Shown: positions 56,405 to 64,000 of the stretch, piece after piece | Position numbering within the stretch: position 1 is the first letter of the stretch | How the letters are laid out: each line of letters opens with the position of its first letter | Assembly (NCBI GenBank): GCA_023407175.1 | Contig: JAEYMU010000035.1 | Coordinates: 1 to 64,000 of the forward strand | DNA from: Bacillota bacterium | Lineage (GTDB): Bacteria > Bacillota_A > Clostridia > Lachnospirales > Lachnospiraceae | DNA length: 64,000 nucleotides | Direction: 5' to 3' | The notes under the pieces: model-generated | What the model was told of the DNA's origin: nothing | The model's database searches: none | Seen by the model: only the letters and a program-made list of their open reading frames with translations | Translations under genes and position numbers: made by a program

Positions 56405-56719
56405 TTATACTGACAACTTACCAACAGGAACAACAAAAGCAATACCTGTATTTGGTTTGTCAAAGTTGAATTTTACAACTAATTGATCCAGTAATTGACC
56501 GGATAAATCAGTTGTAACCAAACAGGTAATCATAATCTTCTTCTCATCTGGAACAAGTCCCAGCATATCCCTGAAATATCCTGTTTGTACTGAACCTTTG
56601 GCATACATTATGTCAATAAGATGACATCTGGAGTCCAATAGAAATTTTAAGATTTCATCTTTATGCTTTCTGCCTGCTATCAAGGTGATAAAATCAACAC
56701 CATATCCACACTCAACCAA
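56405..56719 (-). CDS. PII-like protein, first of a pair
   Basis: 104 residues with the same fold pattern as its neighbour: VDFITLIAGRKHKDEILKFLLDSRCHLIDIMYAKG, KIMITCLVTTDLSGQLLDQLVVKF, and GIAFVVPVGKL, which matches GICFALPVTK of the downstream protein. TTG start behind GGAGGAGGG; it overlaps the end of the DUF1538 gene by 8 bases, so translation is probably coupled. Confidence 0.78.
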   Translation of the reverse strand: MVECGYGVDFITLIAGRKHKDEILKFLLDSRCHLIDIMYAKGSVQTGYFRDMLGLVPDEKKIMITCLVTTDLSGQLLDQLVVKFNFDKPNTGIAFVVPVGKLSV

Positions 56720-58418
56720 GGTTATTATTTCCCTCCTCCATTATATTCTGCTCCGGATCAACGCTGTCTACGATTTGTATCTCTTCTTTGTCTTCGACGG
56801 GAACTTCCTCATTTTGATTCACATTCGATCCGCCAATATTGTCAGCAAGCAAAGCCAGCTCTTCTAAATCGTTAATCTCAGCATCCACCATAAATCTATC
56901 TGCTCTCTTTATTGCTACATCATACACTATACCTAAAAATTGCACAGCAATCAATGGGGTTACTGAAATAAATGCAATAATTCCGAAACCATTAATTAAA
57001 ATTGACTGTCCGCCGGAATCGGATGTGGCAGCTACAGCCTGTGCCACCCCAAGAGTGAGGGGTGTTAAGAAAGCGGAGGTTAAGGCACCGCCGGATACAC
57101 CACCGGAATCAAATGCCAGCCCTACAAAAAGCTTCGGTGTAAATAGCATCATAATAAGTGCAATCGCATAGAGGGGAACCAAAAACCATAATATATTGAT
57201 CTCTGTCAAAATTTTTACCATAGCAAGCAAAGCGGCAAATCCGATACCGATAGCAAGCGTCATACGAATGGTCATCTTTTTAATATGACCATTCGTTATC
57301 TCCTCCAGCTGTTCCCCAAGCACTGTAACAGCCGGTTCCGATAAGGTGATAGCTGCTCCTAAAATATATCCAATAATCAGAAGCAGCCACTTGAACCATT
57401 CCGGACGAGATGCATCCAGGAAGACCTCTCCGATGTATTTACCGGCAAAAGCGAATCCATAATCTATACCTGACAGGAAGATCAATAAACCAATAAATAC
57501 TACGATAGTTCCGAGCAGAATAGTTGTAAATTCCTTTCGGGGCTGCTTAATCAGGAGGAACTGAAAGGGTAAAAATACAATAATAACCGGCAAGAGTGCC
57601 AAGGCCACCCCGGACAGATTACCGGTTATTATCTCATGTAAGGTTACCGCAGTACCGGGGGCATAGATATGCTCTGCAGGCAGTACGCCATGATACCGGG
57701 CATTGAGGATTAAACCATAGATGGCCAATGTAAGGATGGGGCCTACCGAAGCCAAGCCGATGATTCCAAAAGTATCATCATTACTTTTGTGCTTTGACAT
57801 TGTAACGGAAACGCCCATACCTAGAGCCAATATAAAGGGAACGGAGATGTCACCTGTCGTTGCGCCGCTGCCATCAAAGGCTAAAGCGACAAACTCATCA
57901 GGAACAATGAAAATTATTATGAAGGTTATGATATAAAGAACGGCAAAAACCACTTTGATGTTCAGATCTTTCATAATTCGAAAGAGAGAAAAGCCAACCA
58001 TAACTCCAATTCCGATACCCATAATCCAGATAAAGACAGTTTCATGGATAATTGGCATGACCATATTTGTCTGTTTTGCCAAAACAGTCAAGGCTGGTTC
58101 AGCAACAGTAGCAAGCAGACCAAAAACAAGACCAAAAAAGATAATAAAAGCTGACTTTTTAAGCTTTATTAACGATCCGCCAACAAGCTTGCCTATGGGA
58201 AGGATACTGACATTTAATCCATCCAGAAACAAGGTTTGACCCAAAACCACGCTAACATAACCAACAATTAATTTAATATAATCGGACATGCTGTTCAGGG
58301 GAGCAATAAAGCCACAAACTATAATTATAATTGCGGCAAGAGGTAGTGAGGATATAAAAACTTCCTTTAGCGTGGTGGTAAAAATAGTGAGCTTACTTTT
58401 TAGGTTCATATTGTTCAT
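56712..58418 (-). CDS. DUF1538 family membrane protein (duplicated)
   Basis: 568 residues with about 12 transmembrane segments arranged as two related halves. Half 1 contains VFGLLATVAEPALTVLAKQ and VALAFDGSGATTGDISVPFILALG; half 2 contains ILGAAITLSEPAVTVLGEQ and VGLAFDSGGVSGGALTSAFLTPLTLG. The repeated AEPA/SEPAVTVL and AFDSGG motifs are typical of DUF1538. The acidic cytosolic tail (from about 520) may contact the PII-like partners. Substrate unknown; a transporter is likely. ATG 58418, after AGGAGAACGTG, is preferred over GTG 58421. Confidence 0.85.
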   Translation of the reverse strand: MNNMNLKSKLTIFTTTLKEVFISSLPLAAIIIIVCGFIAPLNSMSDYIKLIVGYVSVVLGQTLFLDGLNVSILPIGKLVGGSLIKLKKSAFIIFFGLVFGLLATVAEPALTVLAKQTNMVMPIIHETVFIWIMGIGIGVMVGFSLFRIMKDLNIKVVFAVLYIITFIIIFIVPDEFVALAFDGSGATTGDISVPFILALGMGVSVTMSKHKSNDDTFGIIGLASVGPILTLAIYGLILNARYHGVLPAEHIYAPGTAVTLHEIITGNLSGVALALLPVIIVFLPFQFLLIKQPRKEFTTILLGTIVVFIGLLIFLSGIDYGFAFAGKYIGEVFLDASRPEWFKWLLLIIGYILGAAITLSEPAVTVLGEQLEEITNGHIKKMTIRMTLAIGIGFAALLAMVKILTEINILWFLVPLYAIALIMMLFTPKLFVGLAFDSGGVSGGALTSAFLTPLTLGVAQAVAATSDSGGQSILINGFGIIAFISVTPLIAVQFLGIVYDVAIKRADRFMVDAEINDLEELALLADNIGGSNVNQNEEVPVEDKEEIQIVDSVDPEQNIMEEGNNNLG

Positions 58419-58421
58419 CAC

Positions 58422-58673
58422 GTTCTCCTATCTCAATATTGATAAACACGCAAGCTAGATTATTCAAAGAAATTCCGAACAACAAATACGATGATATGTA
58501 TACCACATAAAAGAACACCGGACTAAAACTTAGAAGGTTTGGTATAAACTAATGAATTACAATTGTTGCACTTTTTATTGAATTAAGATGAAATTTATCT
58601 AAAACTTATACGCATATATTTTAATTATACTTTATTTTGAATAATTAATCAACAATTTATTTGATAAAATTAC
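58422..58673. other. AT-rich spacer upstream of the DUF1538 operon
   Basis: No ORF or clear signal; presumably holds the minus-strand promoter of the DUF1538 operon. Confidence 0.35.
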
Positions 58674-58820
58674 TGTAACTGTTCAGAACCAAACTCAAAA
58701 ACACTGCCTGCTTCCTCGTTGTGGCGTATCCGCCAAATAAATTCATACAAAAAATATGCCTGTGAATGCGAGCATTCACTACATATTATTGATGAATTTG
58801 CTTGGCTCTGAACAGTTACA
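58674..58820. repeat. 147-bp element with terminal inverted repeats (MITE-like)
   Basis: Ends TGTAACTGTTCAGAACCAA (58674-58692) and TTGGCTCTGAACAGTTACA (58802-58820) are inverted repeats matching at 18 of 19 positions. Inside are TGGCG-TATC-CGCCA (58722-58735) and a nested hairpin AAATTCAT...GTGAATGC...GCATTCAC...ATGAATTT. No coding capacity. No clear target duplication is visible. Confidence 0.7.
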
Positions 58821-58873
58821 AATTGTTTTTTGATTTCAATTACCCACCCTTATAAAACATAATTATTTTTTCG

Positions 58874-58902
58874 TTGACAAATAATAGCACAGTGAGTATA
58901 AT
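58874..58902 (+). promoter_or_regulatory. Perfect consensus sigma-A promoter of yceD-rpmF
   Basis: TTGACA at 58874-58879, 17-base spacer, TATAAT at 58897-58902. The start codon is 77 bases downstream. Confidence 0.9.
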
Positions 58903-58979
58903 ACAAGAAGTGCGTGTGAAGTTCAGAATAATGAACCGTTGATACGTGTTTATGTTAGTAAATATTCGGAGAGATTTTG

Positions 58980-59507
58980 ATGCTGGTATCTTTGTCAGAG
59001 ATAATGAGTACGAAGGATAAGATAGTACGAATCGATGCCCCCATTGAATTGGAGTCGTTTGATTATCAGGGAAATTCTTATAGTTTTGCCTATAAGGAGC
59101 CGGTAAAGCTAACGATAAAAAATCTTGGCAGCAGAACAGTCATGATTGAGGGCAGTACGAATATTTCCCTGAATCTTAACTGCAGCAGATGTCTGAAGGA
59201 GATCATATATCCGATGGATTTAAGCATCCAGAAGGAGATTGATTTTAACTTTTCTGAGGAAGAGCGTGCAGAGGGTTTGGATGAAACAAATTATATTATT
59301 GGATACAATCTGGATGTAGACACATTGATTTATGACGAAATCTTAATTGGTTTTCCCATGAAGCTGTTATGCAGCGAGGATTGCAAGGGTCTTTGCAGGA
59401 ATTGCGGAACTAATTTGAATGAGAAATCTTGTGACTGTGATACGTTCGTTTATGATCCCAGAATGTCAGTAATCCGAGATATTTTCAACAATTTTAAGGA
59501 GGTGTGA
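58980..59507 (+). CDS. yceD: YceD/DUF177 family protein (YlbN)
   Basis: 175 residues. Conserved parts are NLNCSRCLKEIIYPMDLSI in the middle and ILIGFPMKLLCSEDCKGLCRNCGTNLNEKSCDCD near the C terminus, with cysteine pairs that could bind zinc. YceD is linked to 23S rRNA accumulation and lies before rpmF in most bacteria, as here. ATG 58980, after CGGAGAGATTT, is preferred over TTG 58977. Confidence 0.93.
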   Translation: MLVSLSEIMSTKDKIVRIDAPIELESFDYQGNSYSFAYKEPVKLTIKNLGSRTVMIEGSTNISLNLNCSRCLKEIIYPMDLSIQKEIDFNFSEEERAEGLDETNYIIGYNLDVDTLIYDEILIGFPMKLLCSEDCKGLCRNCGTNLNEKSCDCDTFVYDPRMSVIRDIFNNFKEV

Positions 59508-59511
59508 GACA

Positions 59512-59694
59512 ATGTCTATTTGTCCGAAGGGTAAACATTCAAAAGCTAGAAGAGACAGCCGTAGGGCTAACTGGAAGATGAGTGCTCCTAACTTAGTTAA
59601 GTGCAGTAAATGCGGAGAGCTTATGGTTCCTCATAGAGTATGTAAGGCCTGTGGTTCTTACAACAAAAAGGAAATCATTTCCCAAGCAGAATAA
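59512..59694 (+). CDS. rpmF: 50S ribosomal protein L32 (zinc-binding form)
   Basis: 60 residues: MSICPKGKHSKARRDSRRANWK, then the zinc pairs Cys31/Cys34 and Cys44/Cys47 (KCSKCGELMVPHRVCKACG). AAGGAGGTGTGAGACA at the end of yceD is its ribosome site, so the two genes are coupled. Confidence 0.98.
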   Translation: MSICPKGKHSKARRDSRRANWKMSAPNLVKCSKCGELMVPHRVCKACGSYNKKEIISQAE

Positions 59695-59707
59695 TAGTAA
59701 AAGCAAG

Positions 59708-59737
59708 GCTTCCCGAAGTTTTTCGGGAAGCTTTTTT
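59708..59737 (+). terminator. Terminator of yceD-rpmF
   Basis: Perfect 10-bp stem GCTTCCCGAA / TTCGGGAAGC (59708-59717, 59722-59731), GTTT loop, six T. Confidence 0.95.
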
Positions 59738-59761
59738 GTTGCTGACAAGGAGGGGATTTTA

Positions 59762-60892
59762 TCAATTTACCAGCAACCGCCTCATTATATGTGTTACATA
59801 AGCCTCCAGATTTTCCTCCCGAAGCAGATAATCCGTATGGATTTCCAGAAAGGTAAGCTTATCCTGATAAGAGCTTTTGAAATAAGGTGTAATCACCGGT
59901 TCATACTGTGGGGCAAATAAGCCCTGCTTTTTTATATAACAATTGGAAGGCTTGGCCTTCTCGCGAAAATCCTTGTCAACATAGCAGGCAAGGCTTTTAT
60001 GTATCGCATAATCCTCTGCTGGGAGATAATAATAATCCTTATAATTATCATAGAAGTATTTCAGTTCTCCCTCATAAATCTGTATATTCAGATTTGCAGT
60101 ATTTCCGGAGGCGGTCAGGTGTACGAAGCCGCTTCCAAAGTGGATAAGGGCCGGCAGAAAGGAAGAAATTTCAAAATCGATGCTTAAGGTGCCCGGTGTT
60201 ACACCTGCTTGCAGGATTCTGACCGGTTTTTCAAATAAATCCACATAGCTTAATACCGGGCATATGGATAGAAGCCCGCGGATGTCCTCCTCATTATGCA
60301 AAAGCAGCTGCCCAAGCAGAATCTCGGCATTTGAGGGCATAAGAGAAGCGGACTCAGGTACGCGAAACCTCCGTAAATCCTCATAATGCTTTCTGCCCAG
60401 ATAGTTTTGGTAGACCTGTATCAGCTCGCCGCCGGTGAAGGTATCCTTCCGGTTTATTTTCAGAAAGGTCTCCAGATCCTTTAATTTGAGATTCCTCAAG
60501 CCCAGAACTTTTTTATAAGGAAGAATTCTTCTGTAGATATCGATACTGGTCAGGTGTTCGAAGCTGTAATCCAGTTGAAGCATACGGCATTTTTTCTGCA
60601 GATAGGGAATATCAAAACCGGAGCCGTTATAATGAAGCAATACATCATAGTCCTTAAGAAATTCAAAAAAGGAGGTAAGCAGCAGGGCTTCTTCCTTTGG
60701 GCCTTCTGAAAACCATTGGAGGATATGAAAGGAGGCTTCCTTATAAAAGGCGCAGCCGATCAGATACAGATAGGAGGCTTCTGCCGCAAGTCCAGTGGTT
60801 TCTATGTCAAAAAAAACAATTCTATCCAGAGAATAGCCCTGTGCAAAAGAGTAATCGGGCATCTGCTCCAGGGAAAAAGTACGGGTTATCAA
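59762..60892 (-). CDS. DEDD-type exonuclease-like protein (YprB-like ribonuclease H fold)
   Basis: 376 residues. The N-terminal nuclease domain has FFDIETTG (Asp29, Glu31), HYNGSGFDIPYL (Asp94) and HNEEDI (Asp203), the four acidic residues of DnaQ-like exonucleases. The C-terminal ~170 residues have no recognised motif. YprB proteins of Firmicutes share this plan, often beside a YprA helicase, which is absent here. The substrate is unknown; 3'-5' DNA or RNA exonuclease activity is expected. TTG start after AAAGGAGG. Confidence 0.85.
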   Translation of the reverse strand: MITRTFSLEQMPDYSFAQGYSLDRIVFFDIETTGLAAEASYLYLIGCAFYKEASFHILQWFSEGPKEEALLLTSFFEFLKDYDVLLHYNGSGFDIPYLQKKCRMLQLDYSFEHLTSIDIYRRILPYKKVLGLRNLKLKDLETFLKINRKDTFTGGELIQVYQNYLGRKHYEDLRRFRVPESASLMPSNAEILLGQLLLHNEEDIRGLLSICPVLSYVDLFEKPVRILQAGVTPGTLSIDFEISSFLPALIHFGSGFVHLTASGNTANLNIQIYEGELKYFYDNYKDYYYLPAEDYAIHKSLACYVDKDFREKAKPSNCYIKKQGLFAPQYEPVITPYFKSSYQDKLTFLEIHTDYLLREENLEAYVTHIMRRLLVN

Positions 60893-61104
60893 GGGTGTTC
60901 CTCCTTTTTGCAGCCGGGTTTAAGAAATCATTGGTAGTATCCATAGCTATTTTAACATACTATCAGGGACAAGAAAATAGCCTGAAAAATCAAGATTTTC
61001 AAATAGTGTTAAAAATACATTAATATTGAAAAATCTTACTGTAATTATAAAATTGTTGTGTTATACTTTTGATATTGTTTATCGTACCAAAGGAGGTGTT
61101 TCTT

Positions 61105-63576
61105 GTGTGGTCGCTTAAGCTGTTTCATGAAGAGTTCTATTATATCTTTTATGTATTCCTCTTATACGGAGTATTTGGCTGGATTTATGAAAGCTGTCTG
61201 GTTTCCATTCAAAAGAAAACACCAATTAACCGTGGCTTTTTGACCGGGCCGATTATTCCCATCTATGGATGCGGGGCTTTATTTGTTTGGCTTTCCTTTT
61301 GGGATATCAGGGAGCATTATCTCCTGGTATTTATCGGTGGCGCATGTCTTGCGACAATACTTGAATATGTTACTTCTTTAATCATGGAGCTTATTTTCCA
61401 TACCAGATGGTGGGATTACAGTAAATATCCGCTGAATTTGAATGGAAGAATTTGCCTGCCGGTGGCTCTATTTTGGGGTGCACTTACGCTTTTGATGCTA
61501 CATATTTTTCAGAATGGAATAGATTATATCATAGGAATAATTCCAAGAAAAGCCGGCGAGATTATGGGATATATTATATTGCCGCTTTTTATTACCGATA
61601 CTGTATTTGCAGTTATTTCCTCCGTTAAATTTGATAAATTGCTGGCAAAGCTCCATGCCCTGCGTCAGGACATGACGGAATATGTCAGTACAACCAGTAT
61701 CTATGAGACGGGAGAGGAACTGATCAGCAGATTTTCCAATATCAGAATGCTTGGGATCTTTTCAGAAGTAAAAAGTTCGTTGGAAACGAAATTTAGTAAT
61801 ACAAGAGTAGTGAAGCTGGGGAGCCTTTCGGAGCTTAAGGCATTAAAGCCGGAGATCGAAGGACGGATGAGGGAATTTTTCAAACGTTACCAGAATATTA
61901 CGACTCAAAAAGCACATATCCGTTTACTCAAGGCTTTCCCCACGATGAAGGTTGGTAAGCGGGAAGCGGCATTAAGCGACCTGCGGGAGAAGATTAGCAG
62001 AAAAGGAGTTAAGGAATTGAGCAAAGACCTAAGGGAAGAAGTGAAGGGAACAATTAAGGGCTATTTAAGCGGTTTCTTTCGGGCTATCATAGTCGGACTC
62101 CTGGTTCTGGCGCAGTTTGTTTTAATCATATGGCTGGCTTATACCCTTCAGGAATATACCATCTATTTCTATTCCTCGATTCAGATTTTCAGTATCATTA
62201 TCGTAATCGGGCTGGTAAATGACAACCGCAATGCCTCCTATAAGATAAGCTGGATTTGTATCATTGCAGTCTTTCCGATTACCGGGCATATTATGTTCAT
62301 GCTTTGGGGTAATATGCGAAGGAAGAAAATCGATCAAAGAATATTAAAGAAGCTGAAAAGAGGAACACAGTTTTTACAATATGACCCTGAGGTGATTAAG
62401 AAGTTTACGGAAAAATATCCGACCAAGAGCAGAATGACCAGATACCTGGAATCTAACTCTTTCCCCTTATTCAAGAATAATCAGGTGACCTATTATCCCT
62501 TTGGCGAGGAGGTCTTTGAAGCTATTTTTGAGGAGATTGATAAGGCTAAGAATTTTATTTTACTGAATTTCTTTATCGTCGGTGAGGGTGTGCTCTGGGA
62601 AAGGCTTCATGAGAGGCTGCTGGTTAAAATCAAGGAAGGGGTTAAGATTAAGTTCTTATATGATGATTTCGGTGCGATGCTTCGGACACCCAGGAATTTT
62701 AAGCGGAGCTTGGAGAGTGAAGGAATTGAGGTAAGAGTATTTAATCCGGTTCATAAATATACAGATCAGCTTTATATGAATTATCGCTCCCATCAAAAGA
62801 TTATTGTAGTTGACGGCAATGTCGGCTTTACAGGCGGAATGAATCTGGCCGATGAATATGTAAATCTGGTTCCCCGCTTTGGCAAATGGAAGGATAATGC
62901 CATCAAGGTGGAGGGGGATGCTGTCTGGGGGCTTACGGTTACCTTCCTTCAGATGTGGGATGTATCAGGAGAGAGGGAGATTGCGGATTATACGGTATTT
63001 CGCCCGACAAAGGAGTTTCCGGAGAATGATATCTTCTGCCATGTGGTATCGGATGGTCCGGCAGATAATCCGAGAAATCCGATTGAAAACATCTATAAGC
63101 AGACCATTTATTATGCGAAGAAGGTATTGTACATTACAACCCCGTATCTTATAATTGAAGATGATATGAGGGAGGCTCTGACTACTGCGGCGGCCAGCGG
63201 AATTGATGTAAGAATAATAACGCCCTATATTCCAGATAAGAAGAATGTAAAGATACTTACGAATTATAATTACGGAAGGCTTTTGGAGAACGGGGTCAGG
63301 ATTTTCGAGTATACACCCGGCTTCATCCATGCCAAGACGATTATTAATGAGGATTGCGGAATTGTCGGTACCGTTAATATGGACTACCGGAGCTTCCATC
63401 TGCATTATGAATGCGGTGTGTGGATTTGTGACAGAAAGACGATTAACATTATCCGGGAGGACCTGGAGAAGACTATGGAGAAGAGCCATGAGGTCACCTA
63501 TGAGGAGTGGAAGAACAGGCCCTTCTATATCAAGTTTTATCAGCGTATCCTTAATTTGTTTTCAACCCTGATGTAA
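61105..63576 (+). CDS. CmpB-domain / cardiolipin synthase fusion protein
   Basis: 823 residues. The N-terminal membrane domain (about 8-195) is of the CmpB/PF06541 type: GVFGWIYESCLVS, RGFLTGPIIPIYGCG, SLIMELIFHTRWWDYSKY, LNGRICLPVALFWG. A charged helical linker (195-335) follows, then two transmembrane helices of the phospholipase D N-terminal type. The cardiolipin synthase region has HQKIIVVD (His563, Lys565, Asp570) and a second HxK motif (His742, Lys744) in which Glu749 replaces the usual Asp. Cls joins two phosphatidylglycerols. GTG 61105, six bases after AAGGAGGTG, is the start; the frame continues upstream to TTG 61069. Confidence 0.88.
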   Translation: MWSLKLFHEEFYYIFYVFLLYGVFGWIYESCLVSIQKKTPINRGFLTGPIIPIYGCGALFVWLSFWDIREHYLLVFIGGACLATILEYVTSLIMELIFHTRWWDYSKYPLNLNGRICLPVALFWGALTLLMLHIFQNGIDYIIGIIPRKAGEIMGYIILPLFITDTVFAVISSVKFDKLLAKLHALRQDMTEYVSTTSIYETGEELISRFSNIRMLGIFSEVKSSLETKFSNTRVVKLGSLSELKALKPEIEGRMREFFKRYQNITTQKAHIRLLKAFPTMKVGKREAALSDLREKISRKGVKELSKDLREEVKGTIKGYLSGFFRAIIVGLLVLAQFVLIIWLAYTLQEYTIYFYSSIQIFSIIIVIGLVNDNRNASYKISWICIIAVFPITGHIMFMLWGNMRRKKIDQRILKKLKRGTQFLQYDPEVIKKFTEKYPTKSRMTRYLESNSFPLFKNNQVTYYPFGEEVFEAIFEEIDKAKNFILLNFFIVGEGVLWERLHERLLVKIKEGVKIKFLYDDFGAMLRTPRNFKRSLESEGIEVRVFNPVHKYTDQLYMNYRSHQKIIVVDGNVGFTGGMNLADEYVNLVPRFGKWKDNAIKVEGDAVWGLTVTFLQMWDVSGEREIADYTVFRPTKEFPENDIFCHVVSDGPADNPRNPIENIYKQTIYYAKKVLYITTPYLIIEDDMREALTTAAASGIDVRIITPYIPDKKNVKILTNYNYGRLLENGVRIFEYTPGFIHAKTIINEDCGIVGTVNMDYRSFHLHYECGVWICDRKTINIIREDLEKTMEKSHEVTYEEWKNRPFYIKFYQRILNLFSTLM

Positions 63577-63581
63577 GCTTT

Positions 63582-63676
63582 GAAGGCACCGTAGGTGCTT
63601 TCTTGATACAATATATTGTTATGCAAGCTTGCTTGTAATAACAATATATTGTATCAAGAAGCTGCGCAGCACCTTC
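63582..63676. repeat. Palindromic dispersed repeat, copy C (best conserved)
   Basis: GAAGG-GCACCGTAGGTGC-like left end, then CTTGATACAATATATTG, TTATGCAAGC, GCTTGTAATAA, CAATATATTGTATCAAG and GCTGCGCAGCACCTTC. The centre (63603-63659) is a nearly perfect palindrome. It begins directly after the stop codon of the Cls fusion and may also serve as its transcript end. Confidence 0.85.
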
Positions 63677-63728
63677 TGATGCTCTAATCATATCACAAGC
63701 AGGCTCATTTTCAGGAAAGGAGTTCCTT

Positions 63729-63980
63729 ATGTATACAAACGTATGCAAGCATTGTCATAAGATTTTCAATTCCAGATTTAAGGCATATACCTGTGAAGAT
63801 TGCAGGAAAATAGATAGCGATCATTTTGATGATATTGAGGCATATCTTAAGGAATATCCCAACAGTAACGCTCTTCAGATATCGGAAGCTCTGGGTATCA
63901 CGGCCTTTGAGGTACTGAATTATCTGAAGGAGGGAAGATTGAATATCGCCAGAGGGCATTTTGAACGGATGCCGGATTAA
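63729..63980 (+). CDS. Small zinc-ribbon plus helix-turn-helix protein, YvyF/TIGR03826-like
   Basis: 83 residues. An N-terminal zinc ribbon (MYTNVCKHCHKIF, then YTCEDCRKI) is followed by a helical part, NALQISEALGITAFEVLNYLKEGRLNI, that looks like a helix-turn-helix. This is the plan of the small flagellar-operon protein YvyF, but no flagellar gene is in view, so a general transcription-associated role is equally possible. AAAGGAGTTCCTT precedes the ATG. Confidence 0.6.
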   Translation: MYTNVCKHCHKIFNSRFKAYTCEDCRKIDSDHFDDIEAYLKEYPNSNALQISEALGITAFEVLNYLKEGRLNIARGHFERMPD

Positions 63981-64000
63981 TGATCGGATAGATTGGAGAT

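Overview
This is a chromosomal segment of a spore-forming Firmicute. It most resembles the Lachnospiraceae (Clostridium cluster XIVa), judged from gene content and synteny only, with no database comparison. Supporting signs are an alpha/beta-type spore protein, the sporulation proteins YtfJ/GerW and YlbJ, zinc-ribbon L28 and L32, strong GGAGG ribosome sites, frequent TTG/GTG starts, AT-rich spacers with TTGACA/TATAAT promoters, and a large fused dehydratase-activase.

Layout. 1-630: 3' end of a 23S rRNA gene and two terminators. 836-4888: an operon with a sensor kinase, NfeD and FloA (membrane microdomain), a small protein, a LytTR response regulator and a divergent signal peptidase II-like protein. 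5151-9973: CheW-like protein, zinc-ribbon membrane protein, hisH, hisF, ung. 10224-17167: amino-acid permease, CPBP protease and a 1407-residue activase/dehydratase-like protein (the last two on the minus strand). 17601-24231: LysM protein, CorA-like transporter with a long structured leader, rhomboid-like protein, two unknown genes, ytfI-ytfJ, rpmB. 24294-31843: a hidden 45-residue membrane ORF, yloU-fakA, a DUF1653 gene, a GntR-ABC operon and recG. This keeps the rpmB-yloU-yloV-recG order of Bacillus, with insertions. 31978-40820: envelope glycan cluster (two GT2 enzymes, two polytopic GT-C-like proteins, UDP-galactopyranose mutase) and an L,D-transpeptidase. 40876-48280: CmpB-domain protein, citrate synthase, SASP, rsmD-coaD, coiled-coil protein, ylbJ, pepF. 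48339-53213: an AnfO-family gene and a Cys-motif partner behind a leader hairpin, tmcAL, and a TIM-barrel hydrolase-like gene. 53532-56020: pta-ackA. 56048-58418: DUF1538 membrane protein with two PII-like proteins. 58874-63980: yceD-rpmF, a DEDD exonuclease-like gene, a CmpB-cardiolipin synthase fusion and a small zinc-ribbon gene. The rsmD/coaD/ylbJ/tmcAL/yceD/rpmF series matches the Bacillus ylbH-ylbN-rpmF neighbourhood, opened up by insertions.

How the genes work together. Most genes are housekeeping or envelope functions: acetate metabolism (pta, ackA), translation, recombination, phospholipid and glycan synthesis, and sporulation. The less ordinary parts are non-coding: a three-copy palindromic repeat family, an exact 22-base palindrome shared by two promoter regions, a 147-bp element with terminal inverted repeats, and structured leaders before the CorA-like and AnfO-family genes. 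The less ordinary proteins are the CmpB-Cls fusion, the DUF1538/PII module and the AnfO-family pair with no nitrogenase nearby. I found no CRISPR array, tRNA, transposase or prophage.
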